A stretch of DNA of 46,283 nucleotides from contig CAZDAM010000013.1 of assembly GCA_964503595.1 (NCBI GenBank), positions 1-46,283 of the forward strand, written 5' to 3'. This document shows, one piece after another, positions 32,437-43,573 of this stretch. Numbering within the stretch: the first letter of the stretch is position 1; each line of letters begins with the position of its first letter. The translations under genes and the position numbers were made by a program. The notes under the pieces are model-generated. The model saw nothing but the letters and a program-made list of their open reading frames with translations, was not told the DNA's origin and ran no database searches. Source of the stretch: CAZDAM01 sp964503595 (lineage in GTDB: Bacteria; Muiribacteriota; UBA6191).

Positions 32437-33066
32437 CTAGCATTTGACAGCTTCTGTCACGTAAACGATTCCGTTCTTATGGCCCGGAACAGCACCCTTC
32501 AGGTAAAGAAGGTTATTCTCCAGATCCCGTTTCACGATCTGCAGATTCTGAACCGTTTTATTGTCAGTCCCCATGTGACCGGGCATTTTCTTCTGCTTCC
32601 AGACTTTCCCTGGATAGGTACGGTTACCAATCGAACCGGGGATACGATAACAGTGACCACCGTGAGTTTTATCACCGCGATGCTTGTTATAACGTTTTAC
32701 CATGCCCTGGAAACCGCGACCCTTGGTCACTCCCTGTACGTCGACCTGATTCATTTCAGCGAAAAGCTCCAGAGTCAGGACATCGCCTGCTTTGGTGTCT
32801 TCTTTGGGAACACTGAACTCTTTCAGAACCTTGAACATTTTGTCCGAAGCCTTGCGGAAGTGACCCTGCAACGGCTTGCTGACGCGGTTGGGATTCTGCT
32901 CTTCGAAACCGAGTTGAGCTGAATGAACCCCGTCATTCTCATGAGACCTGACCTGAACTACAGTACAAGGGCCCACTTGGACAACTGTCACAGGGATTGC
33001 CTGCCGGGCCTCGGCATCAAAGATGCGGGTCATGCCAAGCTTCTTGCCAATCAATCCTCTTGCCAT
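32437..33066 (-). CDS. rplC: 50S ribosomal protein L3
   Basis: 209 aa from the second of two adjacent ATG codons, six bases after GAGG; the first ATG (33069) gives one more Met. Conserved GLIGKKLGMTRIF, then VTKGRGFQGMVKRYN, HGGHCYRIPGSIGNRTYPGKVWKQKKMPGHMG. L3 starts 50S assembly and its loop reaches the peptidyl transferase centre. Confidence 0.97.
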   Translation of the reverse strand: MARGLIGKKLGMTRIFDAEARQAIPVTVVQVGPCTVVQVRSHENDGVHSAQLGFEEQNPNRVSKPLQGHFRKASDKMFKVLKEFSVPKEDTKAGDVLTLELFAEMNQVDVQGVTKGRGFQGMVKRYNKHRGDKTHGGHCYRIPGSIGNRTYPGKVWKQKKMPGHMGTDNKTVQNLQIVKRDLENNLLYLKGAVPGHKNGIVYVTEAVKC

Positions 33067-33081
33067 CATTATCCTCTCTTG

Positions 33082-33387
33082 TTACAGCTTGATCTCAATG
33101 TTGACACCGGAAGGCAGATCCAAATGCATCAGCGCCTCCACGGTCATGGAGCTCGGCTCCATAACATAGATCATGCGTTTGTGAATTCTTTGCTCGAACT
33201 GCTCCCTGGAATCCTTGTTCACAAATACAGAGCGCAACACCGTGTACTTGCGGATTCTGGTGGGGAGCGGAATCGGGCCCACAACCTTCGCACCGGTACG
33301 CTTGGCAGCATTGACGATTTCTTTCGCCGACTGCTCAAGAATCCGATGATCGAAGGTTTTCAGATAAATTTTAATTTTACGTTTCAT
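33082..33387 (-). CDS. rpsJ: 30S ribosomal protein S10
   Basis: 101 aa from ATG 33387, with GGAGG four bases upstream; starts KRKIKIYLKTFDHRILEQSAKEIV. Conserved GPIPLPTRIRKYTVLRS and the C-terminal LMHLDLPSGVNIEIKL. S10 (NusE) is both a 30S head protein and an antitermination partner of NusB. First gene of the S10 cluster, 54 bases after a strong hairpin terminator. Confidence 0.97.
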   Translation of the reverse strand: MKRKIKIYLKTFDHRILEQSAKEIVNAAKRTGAKVVGPIPLPTRIRKYTVLRSVFVNKDSREQFEQRIHKRMIYVMEPSSMTVEALMHLDLPSGVNIEIKL

Positions 33388-33440
33388 CTTGCCTCCGGGC
33401 ATGAACCTTCGATGCGGAATTCAAAATAAATCCGATACTC

Positions 33441-33488
33441 GAAAAAGACGGATGGCAACCATAACACAAGTGCGTCATGGCTGCCACC
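33441..33488 (-). terminator. Long-stem terminator or attenuator between fusA and rpsJ
   Basis: On the minus strand a 17 bp stem pairs 33472-33488 with 33451-33467. All positions pair, four by G-U. The loop is four bases, and CGTCTTTTTC follows. It lies in the 180 bp gap where tuf often sits. The upstream part of the gap (33495-33520) is very AT-rich and may hold a promoter, in which case this hairpin would be an S10 leader attenuator; I find no good -35 box. Otherwise it ends the str transcript. Confidence 0.8.
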
Positions 33489-33567
33489 ACAATCCTAAGT
33501 TTTTATATATTTTATCTAAATTCCCTGGAGAATTTGTTATCTTGCGGGAAAACTAGAAGCTAAAAAC

Positions 33568-35667
<2,100 letters not shown>

Positions 35668-35678
35668 GGCGTACTTCC

Positions 35679-36152
35679 TTAGAATTTAAAGTGCGAAAAC
35701 GCACGGTTGGCATCGGCCATCTTGTGGACAGTTTCACGCTTCTTCATGGTAGAACCGACACCATTGGCAGCGTCTTTCAACTCTCCAGCCAGACGCAGGG
35801 CAAAGTTCTTTTCTTTGCGCTTGCGGGATTCAGCAATCAGCCAGCGAATCGCCAGACTGACCTGACGGTCAGGGCGAACTTTGACGGGAACCTGGTAGTT
35901 GCTTCCACCAATCCGGCGGCTCTTAACTTCGTTTATGGGGCGAACATTGCGAATCGCCTGCTCAAACAAGGAAAAGCCGTTTTTCTCGGGGGCGTTGATC
36001 GAGAGCTCATCAATAGCCTGATAAAACAGGGATGCAGCTGTCGTTTTCTTTCCACCCAGCATCATCTTGTTGATGAATTTAGCGGCCAGTTCACTTCCAT
36101 ACATTGGATCGGGCTGAACAACCCTTTTTTCTGCTCTTCTTCTTCTAGACAT
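35679..36152 (-). CDS. rpsG: 30S ribosomal protein S7
   Basis: 157 aa. SRRRRAEKRVVQPDPMYGSELAAKFINKMMLGGKK at the start, then SRRIGGSNYQVPVKVRPDRQVSLAIRWLI and TVHKMADANRAFSHFKF. S7 starts assembly of the 30S head and in E. coli represses the str operon. It is 13 bp after rpsL. Confidence 0.97.
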   Translation of the reverse strand: MSRRRRAEKRVVQPDPMYGSELAAKFINKMMLGGKKTTAASLFYQAIDELSINAPEKNGFSLFEQAIRNVRPINEVKSRRIGGSNYQVPVKVRPDRQVSLAIRWLIAESRKRKEKNFALRLAGELKDAANGVGSTMKKRETVHKMADANRAFSHFKF

Positions 36153-36165
36153 TTCCTACCCCCGA

Positions 36166-36546
36166 TTACTTGGCTGCTTTTGGCCTTTTGGCACCGTACT
36201 TGGAGCGACTGCGCATCCTTTTGGCTACAGCAGCGGTATCAAGCGCACCGCGAACGATGTGATAACGAACACCTGGCAAATCCTTGACCCTGCCGCCGCG
36301 CACCAGTACGACGCTGTGCTCCTGCAGGTTATGACCTTCACCGGGAATATAAACCGTAACTTCCTGACCGGTTGTCAGGCGGACCCTGGCAACCTTGCGC
36401 AAAGCGGAGTTAGGTTTCTTGGGAGTGGTGGTGTACACGCGTACACAGACACCACGACGTTGAGGACAAGACACCAGAGCTGGTGACTTGGTTTTCTTGA
36501 TGATTTTCTTCCTGCCCTTGCGGACAAGCTGATTGATGGTTGGCAC
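36166..36546 (-). CDS. rpsL: 30S ribosomal protein S12
   Basis: 126 aa from a GTG at 36546, five bases after AAGGAG, giving the invariant start (V)PTINQLVRKGR. Sequence in frame further upstream is leader. TTTPKKPNSALRK holds Lys43 and GGRVKDLPG holds Lys88; both are wild type for streptomycin sensitivity. Asp89 is the usual methylthiolation site. S12 controls decoding accuracy. First gene of the str cluster, with a leader of about 135 bases. Confidence 0.97.
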   Translation of the reverse strand: MPTINQLVRKGRKKIIKKTKSPALVSCPQRRGVCVRVYTTTPKKPNSALRKVARVRLTTGQEVTVYIPGEGHNLQEHSVVLVRGGRVKDLPGVRYHIVRGALDTAAVAKRMRSRSKYGAKRPKAAK

Positions 36547-36572
36547 TTTTACTCCTTCTGAAGCTATCAGAC

Positions 36573-36650
36573 TCTGTTCTACCGGTTCTTTTGGGGCAAC
36601 GCAACGAACCTTGCGAATCACACGGAACGCAGACAAGTCGCCAGAACAGA
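36573..36650 (-). other. Possible long-range stem in the str leader
   Basis: TCTGTTCT (36573-36580) and AGAACAGA (36643-36650) are perfect complements 62 bases apart in the rpsL leader; a small CGCAA/TTGCG hairpin lies between them. This could be a regulatory fold, for example an S7/S12 site, but eight bases of pairing is modest evidence. Confidence 0.3.
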
Positions 36651-36687
36651 CTCTAGGCCCAACCTCTGCGATCGCATGAAGGCGGGA

Positions 36688-36716
36688 ATAGTATCACAGG
36701 GTACAGTAGCCGTCAA
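36688..36716 (-). promoter_or_regulatory. Strong promoter of the str cluster
   Basis: On the minus strand TTGACG (36711-36716), exactly 17 bp, then TACTAT (36688-36693) preceded by TGA (extended -10). Predicted start near 36681. The TGA stop codon of the giant upstream gene (36713-36715) lies inside the -35 hexamer. Confidence 0.8.
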
Positions 36717-39700
36717 CGCAGTACAGCAATTTTACGGACTTCCCGAATTTTGACATCGCCCAGACGGGCCACAAGCCTCAGGAAATAGACCCCGTTGGCC
36801 GCATGAGACGGCAGCAGTTCGTCCAGGCGAATCTTGCTGGAAGCCAGGCTCATATCACGATGAGCCATACGGGCTCCACTGGCATCATAAAGATAAAGAA
36901 CAGCTGATTCGGGGGTGCGAGAAAACACCAGCTCCACCCATGATGTCCTGCGCACCGGATTCGGGTAGATTTCAAAGCGATCGAGAGCAAAAGGTCTCAG
37001 AACCGAAAGACTGTGAGCCAGTCTTCCCTCATTTCCGACAGCATCCCTGGCCAGAACAGCCAACTCGTACTCCCCAGGCTTAAGCTGAAGTTCACTGATG
37101 AATTCATCCCCTTTTGACCAGCTGGCTTCCCGGGGTTCACCATTTACAGAAAGGGCTACCCAGGTCAGAACCGTTTCCCGATCCACAGCTTCAAAGCTGA
37201 ATTCACGGCGCCCCATCTCCACCTCTGATGGCCATAAGGGAGTATTTAATTCAGGAATGCCAAAATCCCTTACCAATAAAACGCTGTTTAACCTCTGATT
37301 CTGAATCTGGTACGAAATTTTTCCCATATTACAATCCAATTTCTGAGCCGGAATCCGGGGTATTTCCTGGTAATAATCCATCATGACAAGTCCGGTGCAG
37401 CTCCCGTCGCCCGGAATCGAGCCACTGACCAGGACAGGAAAACTCCCCTCCCCTTCATGAACATAGGGAAAATCAGGCATGGAAAGAATCTTCAATCCTC
37501 TGACGGATTCAATCGGCGATTCAAAGAGTGACTGACGCCTCAGGCCTTCCACTCTGCGGGGTATCTGGCCTTGAGAAACACTGAATCGTCCCGAAGGGAC
37601 CGCTACATTAAGAAAGATTTCCTCTCTGACCCTGTGCCCCCGAACATCTTCCGCTTCAATCTCCAACCGGATATCACCCCGGTATTCAGGCTTGAGTCTG
37701 AAACCACTGGTAAAACCCCGAATCGCCGTAACCTGATTTCCAAAATCAATCGAGTTCACGGGAAGAATTGGAGCCAGAGTTCCAGCATTCAGAGACGCCT
37801 GGGTATAAGTGACTCTAGGCATCGGAACAGTTGCATCATAACGCAGAAGATCATCTTCTCCATTCCAGTCAAGCCCTTTCACCACAAAGCGGTATTCGTA
37901 TGGGTCAGCCGGATTCTGAAATACCTGAGCTACCAGTTTCGGCCCCTGATCGAGCTTGAAACCGATTTTCAGACGCCCCAGTTCATTGCCGGCCCGATCC
38001 CGGAAATGCTCCAGGACCAGAAAGCTCAGGCCGTTCGGTGTCTGGGCAGGAATCGGAACAAAAAATTCCAGAAGATCTGTTTCTACTGTCAGGCCCTCCG
38101 TGGAGACTACACTCTTCTGACCATTCGGCCAGCTGACTTCAATCAGCTCTGTACTTTTCAGACGAACCGGCTCGGGTGGATACCAGCGGAAACGCACCGG
38201 ATTCTCATTGGCAAACACCACTCCCGAAGCAGGATCAAGCTCCTGGGTCTGGTTCATGAGAAAGACCTGGGAATTCAGAACCGGCAGGACTTCACGATCA
38301 TATTCGATCTGCTCCCCCCGACCCAGAATTCCCAAGGGGTCCGATGGAATTCCCAGCTGATCCACCGCTTCCACAAACCAGTAGAGCGTGTCCTTCAGGG
38401 GCATGGGAGCTCCTCCCAATGCTGAAGAAATCAGGCTGTAGTCTACCGAATGCTTAAGAATTCCCCCCTGGACTTCCACAAAGGTGGTTCTCAGTCCCGG
38501 AGTCAGACTCTGACGGCTCAGATGGATCCGGTACCTGGATGCCTGGGGCACAGGTTCCCATTGAAGATGCAGAACCGGTGAGGTCGTAAACGTCTGAAGT
38601 TCAACGCCCCGATAAGGCATGAACCTTAAGGGAGTCAGCCTTCTGGGAAGAGCAATACCTCCGGTCTGCTGACGTGCCAGACGGGTCATTGTGGTCACAT
38701 TTCCGGCCCGATCCGAAATCTCGAAGACCATTTCAAGATGAGGAATCACTCCTGGCTGGGTCGCAGGTACCGGCAGGACAGATGTCAGGGTGTAGGCTGC
38801 CTGCATGGATTCTGCCGGATAATTCTCAGGATTCAGGAGAGACAGGGTACTTGCTTCGGTTGTAGCCAGAAGCTCCAGCCGGGAAAGAGTATCCGGATCA
38901 TAGCGAAAGACCTTGAGCCTGACCGCATCCAGCCTGAGGCTCAAATCCGGATTCAGGGCAAAACCACAGCCCCGATCCTGGATGATTCCGGCCAGAGAAA
39001 TCGCCTGGGAAGTCAGCCAGCCCCCATCCTCAAGTCCACTGACTGAAGCACTGGGAAACTCACTGTCAATCCTGAAAGTCACAATTCCCGTGGCACGGTT
39101 GGAAGCCTGATCCCGAAAAGTTGCAGCAAAGGACCAGATCCCGTCGCGGGAATGATCCCGGGGAAACCCCTTTCCCCCCAGACCATCGGCAACCTCCATC
39201 AAAGCGCTCAGGCTCGTGGAGCCCCCCGGTTCCTGACTCAGACTTTTGGCCCAGGCCTGGGCTTCAAACCCCGGATCAAGAAAACTACTGCCACTCATCG
39301 GCTCAATCAGGCTGACGCTTAGTTCGGTAAAGTAAGGATCTACCCGGGAAACATCCGGAGTCGTGAGAACTGAATCCGAGACACTGGCCTTGGCTTCCTT
39401 CAGATCCGACAGACAGGACTGATTTGGAGGCCAGAAAAGATTCACGACCGGAGGAAGGGTGTCATAGATAAAGGTATTGACCCTTGTGGTTGTATTTCCG
39501 GTCAAATCCACGGCACTGATGTTAAGACGGTAGATTCCATCACTTGTCCCGTCCGTTGCCGGATGAGAGGTAGCTACAAAGGTTCTGAAGATGGACTGGG
39601 TTCCCGGCTGAACCGATTTCACCGATTCAAGCTCTCCGGCAACAGGACCAAAAATAGTGAAGTCAGAAGCATTCAGATCCGCCTCGATATCTTCCATTTT

Positions 39701-42700
39701 TACTTCCACGGAAGAACCCTGAATTCCAAGCTGGGGGAAGGTATTCACCCTGGACTGATCTGCCGGATTGGAGAGAATCAAAGGCTCGGCCAAAGCCTGG
39801 GTATCCAGAACAAAACTGCGACGGAAGCGCGCCTGATTTCCCAGATTGTCCAGGGCCACAAACTCCACCCGGTAGGTCCCATCCCTTGTGAGAGGATTCG
39901 TCGGAGAAGCAGCAATTTCAAAACCGGGTTCGGCCGGGAGGAAAGTCGTCATTGGAACCTGGTTCAGGGAATCCGTGGAACCCTGCAAAGGCCCATAGAG
40001 TTCGATTCTCAGACTGGGAGTGGCCACTCCGGAAACCTGGGTGGTGACCAGCTGGTCCCGGAACCAGTCCTCGGTATCCACCCTCACCGAAGTAAACTGG
40101 AGCTGACGCACAGAATCATCGGGTGCCAGAACAATCAAAGGAGGTGTCGCAAACTCGGAAGGTGCAACCGTGTCCACGATCAGGGCTGGTCCCTGGGTCA
40201 GGGCTACCGGATTCCCGAAAAAATCGCGCCCCCCGGAAACCTCAAAATCAGCCAGTCCGTCGTAATCCTTCTTCCTGGGCTCCACTTCATAGGCGTAGCG
40301 GAAGGAAAAGGTTCCAATCTCAGCCGGAAAAACGCTGGGGAGTTTGCCCGCAGCCTTCTTCACAAAATCCGGCTGGGATAGAAACAGATTCGGGGCTTCC
40401 TTCATCGGGAAGAAGGAATACACTTCAAGCTGAACCAGATCCTGAGAATAGAACACTGTCAGCCAGGGAGAGGACACAGTCGAATCCGGAAAGATCTGTA
40501 CCCTCTCACCGGTGCCTGGCGGATAATCCAGAATGAAGAGCCGATCCAGTGGAATCTCCAGATCACTTTTATGCACCTCAATCGGCCTGGCTGAAAGAAC
40601 GGGATCGGTATTGTCAAAAGCGTCGATTTCCTGAACCCAGACAGTCGTTGCCGTGCTCAACGAAGTTGCTACCGTCGAAATATCCGCGGCTTCCACCCGA
40701 AAAAGACCGGTCTCATCAGCATCAAAGAACTGACAGGTCAGATTGGCACAGACCTGGGCCAGAGTATCAAACTGGGAGCCGGCAATCGGAATCGCACCCG
40801 GGGTAGTACGGGGAATTCTTGCTGTTGAAGGAATGTCAAAACCAGCCTGGGCTCCGATTGGAGGAGTCATCAGGACCAGACGGGAGAAAGGCTCGGCCTG
40901 ACCCTGCAGAAGAAAGCTCGAGCTGTTGACAAAAAGAACCGGGATTCCCCCTCCAGAAGGCGGCGGGGGTGCCTGAAACTGGGGGCCTGTTGGCGGATTC
41001 ACATCACGAAGCACCACAATATCCTGAAAATCCCCTCCATTACCCAGGTTATCAAAAGCTCTGAGCCTGAGCGTCTCCGGGGTTCCTTCCAGAAGATTGA
41101 ACAGAGGGATCCGGGCCTCAAACTGGGTAATCGAAGCTACCGGAAAGGAAGGCTCGGGAACCTGAAAGACCTGTCCCTGATAATCCACGCTCAAATTGGT
41201 CTGAACCGGAACCGTCACATCATCGAAAAGCTGAATCGTCGGAATCCTGGCACCAGTGATTTCAATCCTGGTGGTATGACCGAAAGCTTCATCACTGCTC
41301 CCCCTTATTCGAAGAGCCAGGCCATCGACAGGATCCGGAAAGCTGGCAATCGGAAAGGATGGATCCTGAGTCGTTACCGCAATCGGGTCCACCGTTCTTT
41401 CCGGGGATTTCAGGGAAATAATGAAGCGGCTGTCATCAGCTCCTTCAAAGTTTGGAATCGTGGGAAAATTCGTTGTGTAGTTATCATCCGGACCTGATTC
41501 GGGTAGATTCAGACCAATGACCGGACCAGTCAGATCCTTCAGGACATCCGCTGATGTGCAGGGATTGCTGACGTTGCCCACCTGATCCAGAAGACAAAGA
41601 CGGAAGCGCAAGATACCGTCTGGAACCGTACTCAGGTTGACCAGACGGTTCATCGTGAATTTTTCAAACACCAGTCCGGAAAAGCGGCCGGTCTGATCCG
41701 GAAAATTCACGGTGGCAATCTGACCGGTGGGAACTCCGTTTGGATCTGTAATCGGGAAAGTCAGACTTGCAGAAACAAAGGCATCATCCAACACCGAAAT
41801 CGTGGACGGTATCTGACCACCGGTAGAAGCCGGAATCACAAAAGTCTGGACTCCTACGACTCCACTTGAAGTCAGGCGGAAAAGCTCCAGCTGAAAATTG
41901 ACCTGACCATGTTCTGCCGTAACCAGGGTCGGATCATTATCAGCCTCGGCCTGCACCGTAAAAAAACTGGTCAGAATCGAGTCTCCATCTGCCAGATTCA
42001 AGAAGACTGGACTGGGCGGAGGAGCATAATCCTTGATAAAGAAAAACTCTGCGGGATTGCTGGTATTGGCATTGCCCTGCTGATCTTCAGGTACAAACAG
42101 GAACCGGTAGGCCGACTGAGCCGCCGGAGTGTAGGGAGGCACCGTCAGGGGAGGCTCAAAATTGGTGGCATTGACCTGTTCGACAAACTGTCCGGTCAAC
42201 GGATCACTCAGCACAACCCGGTTGTTGTAAGGTCCTCCTGTCGGGTCAGCATCCAGGTCCGGACTGTCCTGGGAGAACATGTGAACTTTTCCCGGCTCCT
42301 GACGCTCATTGCTGATTACACCCTGGATACTGAAGATGCTGTCCTGAAAAGGCGGGTCCACAGCCGGGGGAGTGTTCCCGATGATGAAAACGGACTGGGG
42401 AGAGTTGATTACAGCTGCCTGCGGAGCCACTGTATCCTTTCTGACAATGATACGGGTTGGAATACCAGCCACCGGAGTGCTCAGATTTCCAAAAGCATTG
42501 AAGGCACCCGGAGAACGACCATTTCCAGAGTCCGCGTGTACAGCATCCTGGGCCCCTACGATGATTTCATAATCCCCATCCGGCAGGGTTTTGAAATCAA
42601 ACCCTATCCGCTCGAAATTTCCGGGTGTCTGCCCCGTACGGGCCGGAACAATATTGGGAGTATTCTGTCCTGCAGATCGATCGATCAGAGCCACTGCAAG

Positions 42701-43567
42701 GGGTCCGGGGCCAGTGAAGGTGGTCGTATCCCCGACAAACTCCACCAGAAGTGGCGGCCCCGTTTCCGGAATTCCGGAAAGAAGTCGCCCCAGCTGGGCT
42801 GCAACCAAGGCGTTGGACTCGGGGCGGGAAGTCGGAGTCACCGGGTTTGGATTGGGAGGATTGTCGGGATCGGCATCAAACTTGGCAGGATCGTTAAACA
42901 CCGAACCATCAAAGGTGATTTCCATCGTGGGTCCGGAATTGTCCACATCAAACTTATTGAAGAAGACGGCCAGGGTCACTTCATTGTTACTGGGAGCCGA
43001 ATTGACAAAGAAAGCCCGCTGATTGGGATCGGGAAGGTTGGCTGTCCTGCCCCCTTCAATGTCGAAGTTGCCAATAGTCGGTGGGAGTGGTGGCCCCTGA
43101 TCCACTCTGAAGACCAGATCCCCTCCTCCCTCAAAGCTTAAAGGCCCGAGTTCCCAGATACCTCCGGAGTTTCCGGGTGGATTGCGGGCAAAGAGGTAAA
43201 TCCAGGTCAGCCCCTCAAAAAGCTGGATATCGACTCCGGTTTCAATGCCGTCATCCACATCAGCAATGATCACGCCATCCGCGGAAAAAACCGGGGCCGT
43301 TTCAAACTGGTTGTGAATTCTGATATCTGCGGGGGTGGATTCCACCGTATAGGTGAAGCTGGAAAGAATCGTCGGGCCTGGGTTATCGTTTCCATCCGTG
43401 ACCAGACTTTCTCCCCCGTTCGGTTCCTCGACAAACTCAAAACGGGTAATCGCTGCCTGGGAACAGGAAATCAGAAAGAAAGCAAAAATAACGCCAAAGC
43501 GGACAAGATCGTACATTCCTGGCACAAATCTAGTGCCTTTTGTCAGGCTTTTCAACCAGATTCGCAT
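36713..43567 (-). CDS. Giant secreted Ig-like repeat protein with C-terminal sorting-type domain
   Basis: 2284 aa with an N-terminal export signal: basic start, hydrophobic VIFAFFLI (about 25-33), then LISC (Cys35; could be a lipobox) or SQAA (signal peptidase I). The body is a chain of beta-rich modules that repeat a D-(x)-G-Y/R...D-x-x-G-N...D-T-x-x-P pattern, for example DQVGNVSNP, DNLGNQARF, DLTGNTTTR, DRAGNVTTM, DAVGNEGRL. A fibronectin-like piece (LHLQWEPVPQASRYRIHLS) is also present. The last 92 residues have YPNPV (2201-2205), LYLYDASGARM, NGVYFLRL and the end KIAVLR. This is the FlgD-like/type IX-secretion-like fold. Likely a surface structural or adhesive protein. No enzyme motif is seen. 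It starts 6 bp after its paralogue, with a weak ribosome-binding site; Met18 is an alternative start. Confidence 0.85.
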   Translation of the reverse strand: MRIWLKSLTKGTRFVPGMYDLVRFGVIFAFFLISCSQAAITRFEFVEEPNGGESLVTDGNDNPGPTILSSFTYTVESTPADIRIHNQFETAPVFSADGVIIADVDDGIETGVDIQLFEGLTWIYLFARNPPGNSGGIWELGPLSFEGGGDLVFRVDQGPPLPPTIGNFDIEGGRTANLPDPNQRAFFVNSAPSNNEVTLAVFFNKFDVDNSGPTMEITFDGSVFNDPAKFDADPDNPPNPNPVTPTSRPESNALVAAQLGRLLSGIPETGPPLLVEFVGDTTTFTGPGPLAVALIDRSAGQNTPNIVPARTGQTPGNFERIGFDFKTLPDGDYEIIVGAQDAVHADSGNGRSPGAFNAFGNLSTPVAGIPTRIIVRKDTVAPQAAVINSPQSVFIIGNTPPAVDPPFQDSIFSIQGVISNERQEPGKVHMFSQDSPDLDADPTGGPYNNRVVLSDPLTGQFVEQVNATNFEPPLTVPPYTPAAQSAYRFLFVPEDQQGNANTSNPAEFFFIKDYAPPPSPVFLNLADGDSILTSFFTVQAEADNDPTLVTAEHGQVNFQLELFRLTSSGVVGVQTFVIPASTGGQIPSTISVLDDAFVSASLTFPITDPNGVPTGQIATVNFPDQTGRFSGLVFEKFTMNRLVNLSTVPDGILRFRLCLLDQVGNVSNPCTSADVLKDLTGPVIGLNLPESGPDDNYTTNFPTIPNFEGADDSRFIISLKSPERTVDPIAVTTQDPSFPIASFPDPVDGLALRIRGSSDEAFGHTTRIEITGARIPTIQLFDDVTVPVQTNLSVDYQGQVFQVPEPSFPVASITQFEARIPLFNLLEGTPETLRLRAFDNLGNGGDFQDIVVLRDVNPPTGPQFQAPPPPSGGGIPVLFVNSSSFLLQGQAEPFSRLVLMTPPIGAQAGFDIPSTARIPRTTPGAIPIAGSQFDTLAQVCANLTCQFFDADETGLFRVEAADISTVATSLSTATTVWVQEIDAFDNTDPVLSARPIEVHKSDLEIPLDRLFILDYPPGTGERVQIFPDSTVSSPWLTVFYSQDLVQLEVYSFFPMKEAPNLFLSQPDFVKKAAGKLPSVFPAEIGTFSFRYAYEVEPRKKDYDGLADFEVSGGRDFFGNPVALTQGPALIVDTVAPSEFATPPLIVLAPDDSVRQLQFTSVRVDTEDWFRDQLVTTQVSGVATPSLRIELYGPLQGSTDSLNQVPMTTFLPAEPGFEIAASPTNPLTRDGTYRVEFVALDNLGNQARFRRSFVLDTQALAEPLILSNPADQSRVNTFPQLGIQGSSVEVKMEDIEADLNASDFTIFGPVAGELESVKSVQPGTQSIFRTFVATSHPATDGTSDGIYRLNISAVDLTGNTTTRVNTFIYDTLPPVVNLFWPPNQSCLSDLKEAKASVSDSVLTTPDVSRVDPYFTELSVSLIEPMSGSSFLDPGFEAQAWAKSLSQEPGGSTSLSALMEVADGLGGKGFPRDHSRDGIWSFAATFRDQASNRATGIVTFRIDSEFPSASVSGLEDGGWLTSQAISLAGIIQDRGCGFALNPDLSLRLDAVRLKVFRYDPDTLSRLELLATTEASTLSLLNPENYPAESMQAAYTLTSVLPVPATQPGVIPHLEMVFEISDRAGNVTTMTRLARQQTGGIALPRRLTPLRFMPYRGVELQTFTTSPVLHLQWEPVPQASRYRIHLSRQSLTPGLRTTFVEVQGGILKHSVDYSLISSALGGAPMPLKDTLYWFVEAVDQLGIPSDPLGILGRGEQIEYDREVLPVLNSQVFLMNQTQELDPASGVVFANENPVRFRWYPPEPVRLKSTELIEVSWPNGQKSVVSTEGLTVETDLLEFFVPIPAQTPNGLSFLVLEHFRDRAGNELGRLKIGFKLDQGPKLVAQVFQNPADPYEYRFVVKGLDWNGEDDLLRYDATVPMPRVTYTQASLNAGTLAPILPVNSIDFGNQVTAIRGFTSGFRLKPEYRGDIRLEIEAEDVRGHRVREEIFLNVAVPSGRFSVSQGQIPRRVEGLRRQSLFESPIESVRGLKILSMPDFPYVHEGEGSFPVLVSGSIPGDGSCTGLVMMDYYQEIPRIPAQKLDCNMGKISYQIQNQRLNSVLLVRDFGIPELNTPLWPSEVEMGRREFSFEAVDRETVLTWVALSVNGEPREASWSKGDEFISELQLKPGEYELAVLARDAVGNEGRLAHSLSVLRPFALDRFEIYPNPVRRTSWVELVFSRTPESAVLYLYDASGARMAHRDMSLASSKIRLDELLPSHAANGVYFLRLVARLGDVKIREVRKIAVLR

Positions 43568-43573
43568 GTCAAC

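Noticed and set aside
36547..36636. Longer S12 starting at an ATG at 36636
   Set aside because: The extension has no S12 similarity, and the GTG at 36546 has AAGGAG at the right distance and gives the invariant PTINQL start.
41909..43141. Open frame of 410 codons on the plus strand opposite the giant gene, and others like it opposite secY (22912-24105), rpsD/rpsK (20554-21747) and oppD (4561-5487)
   Set aside because: All are antisense shadows of well-supported genes and show no protein-like domains.
36713..43567. Giant gene as a modular synthetase (PKS/NRPS) or enzyme
   Set aside because: There are no carrier, condensation or ketosynthase motifs; the modules are beta-rich Ig-like repeats with an export signal.
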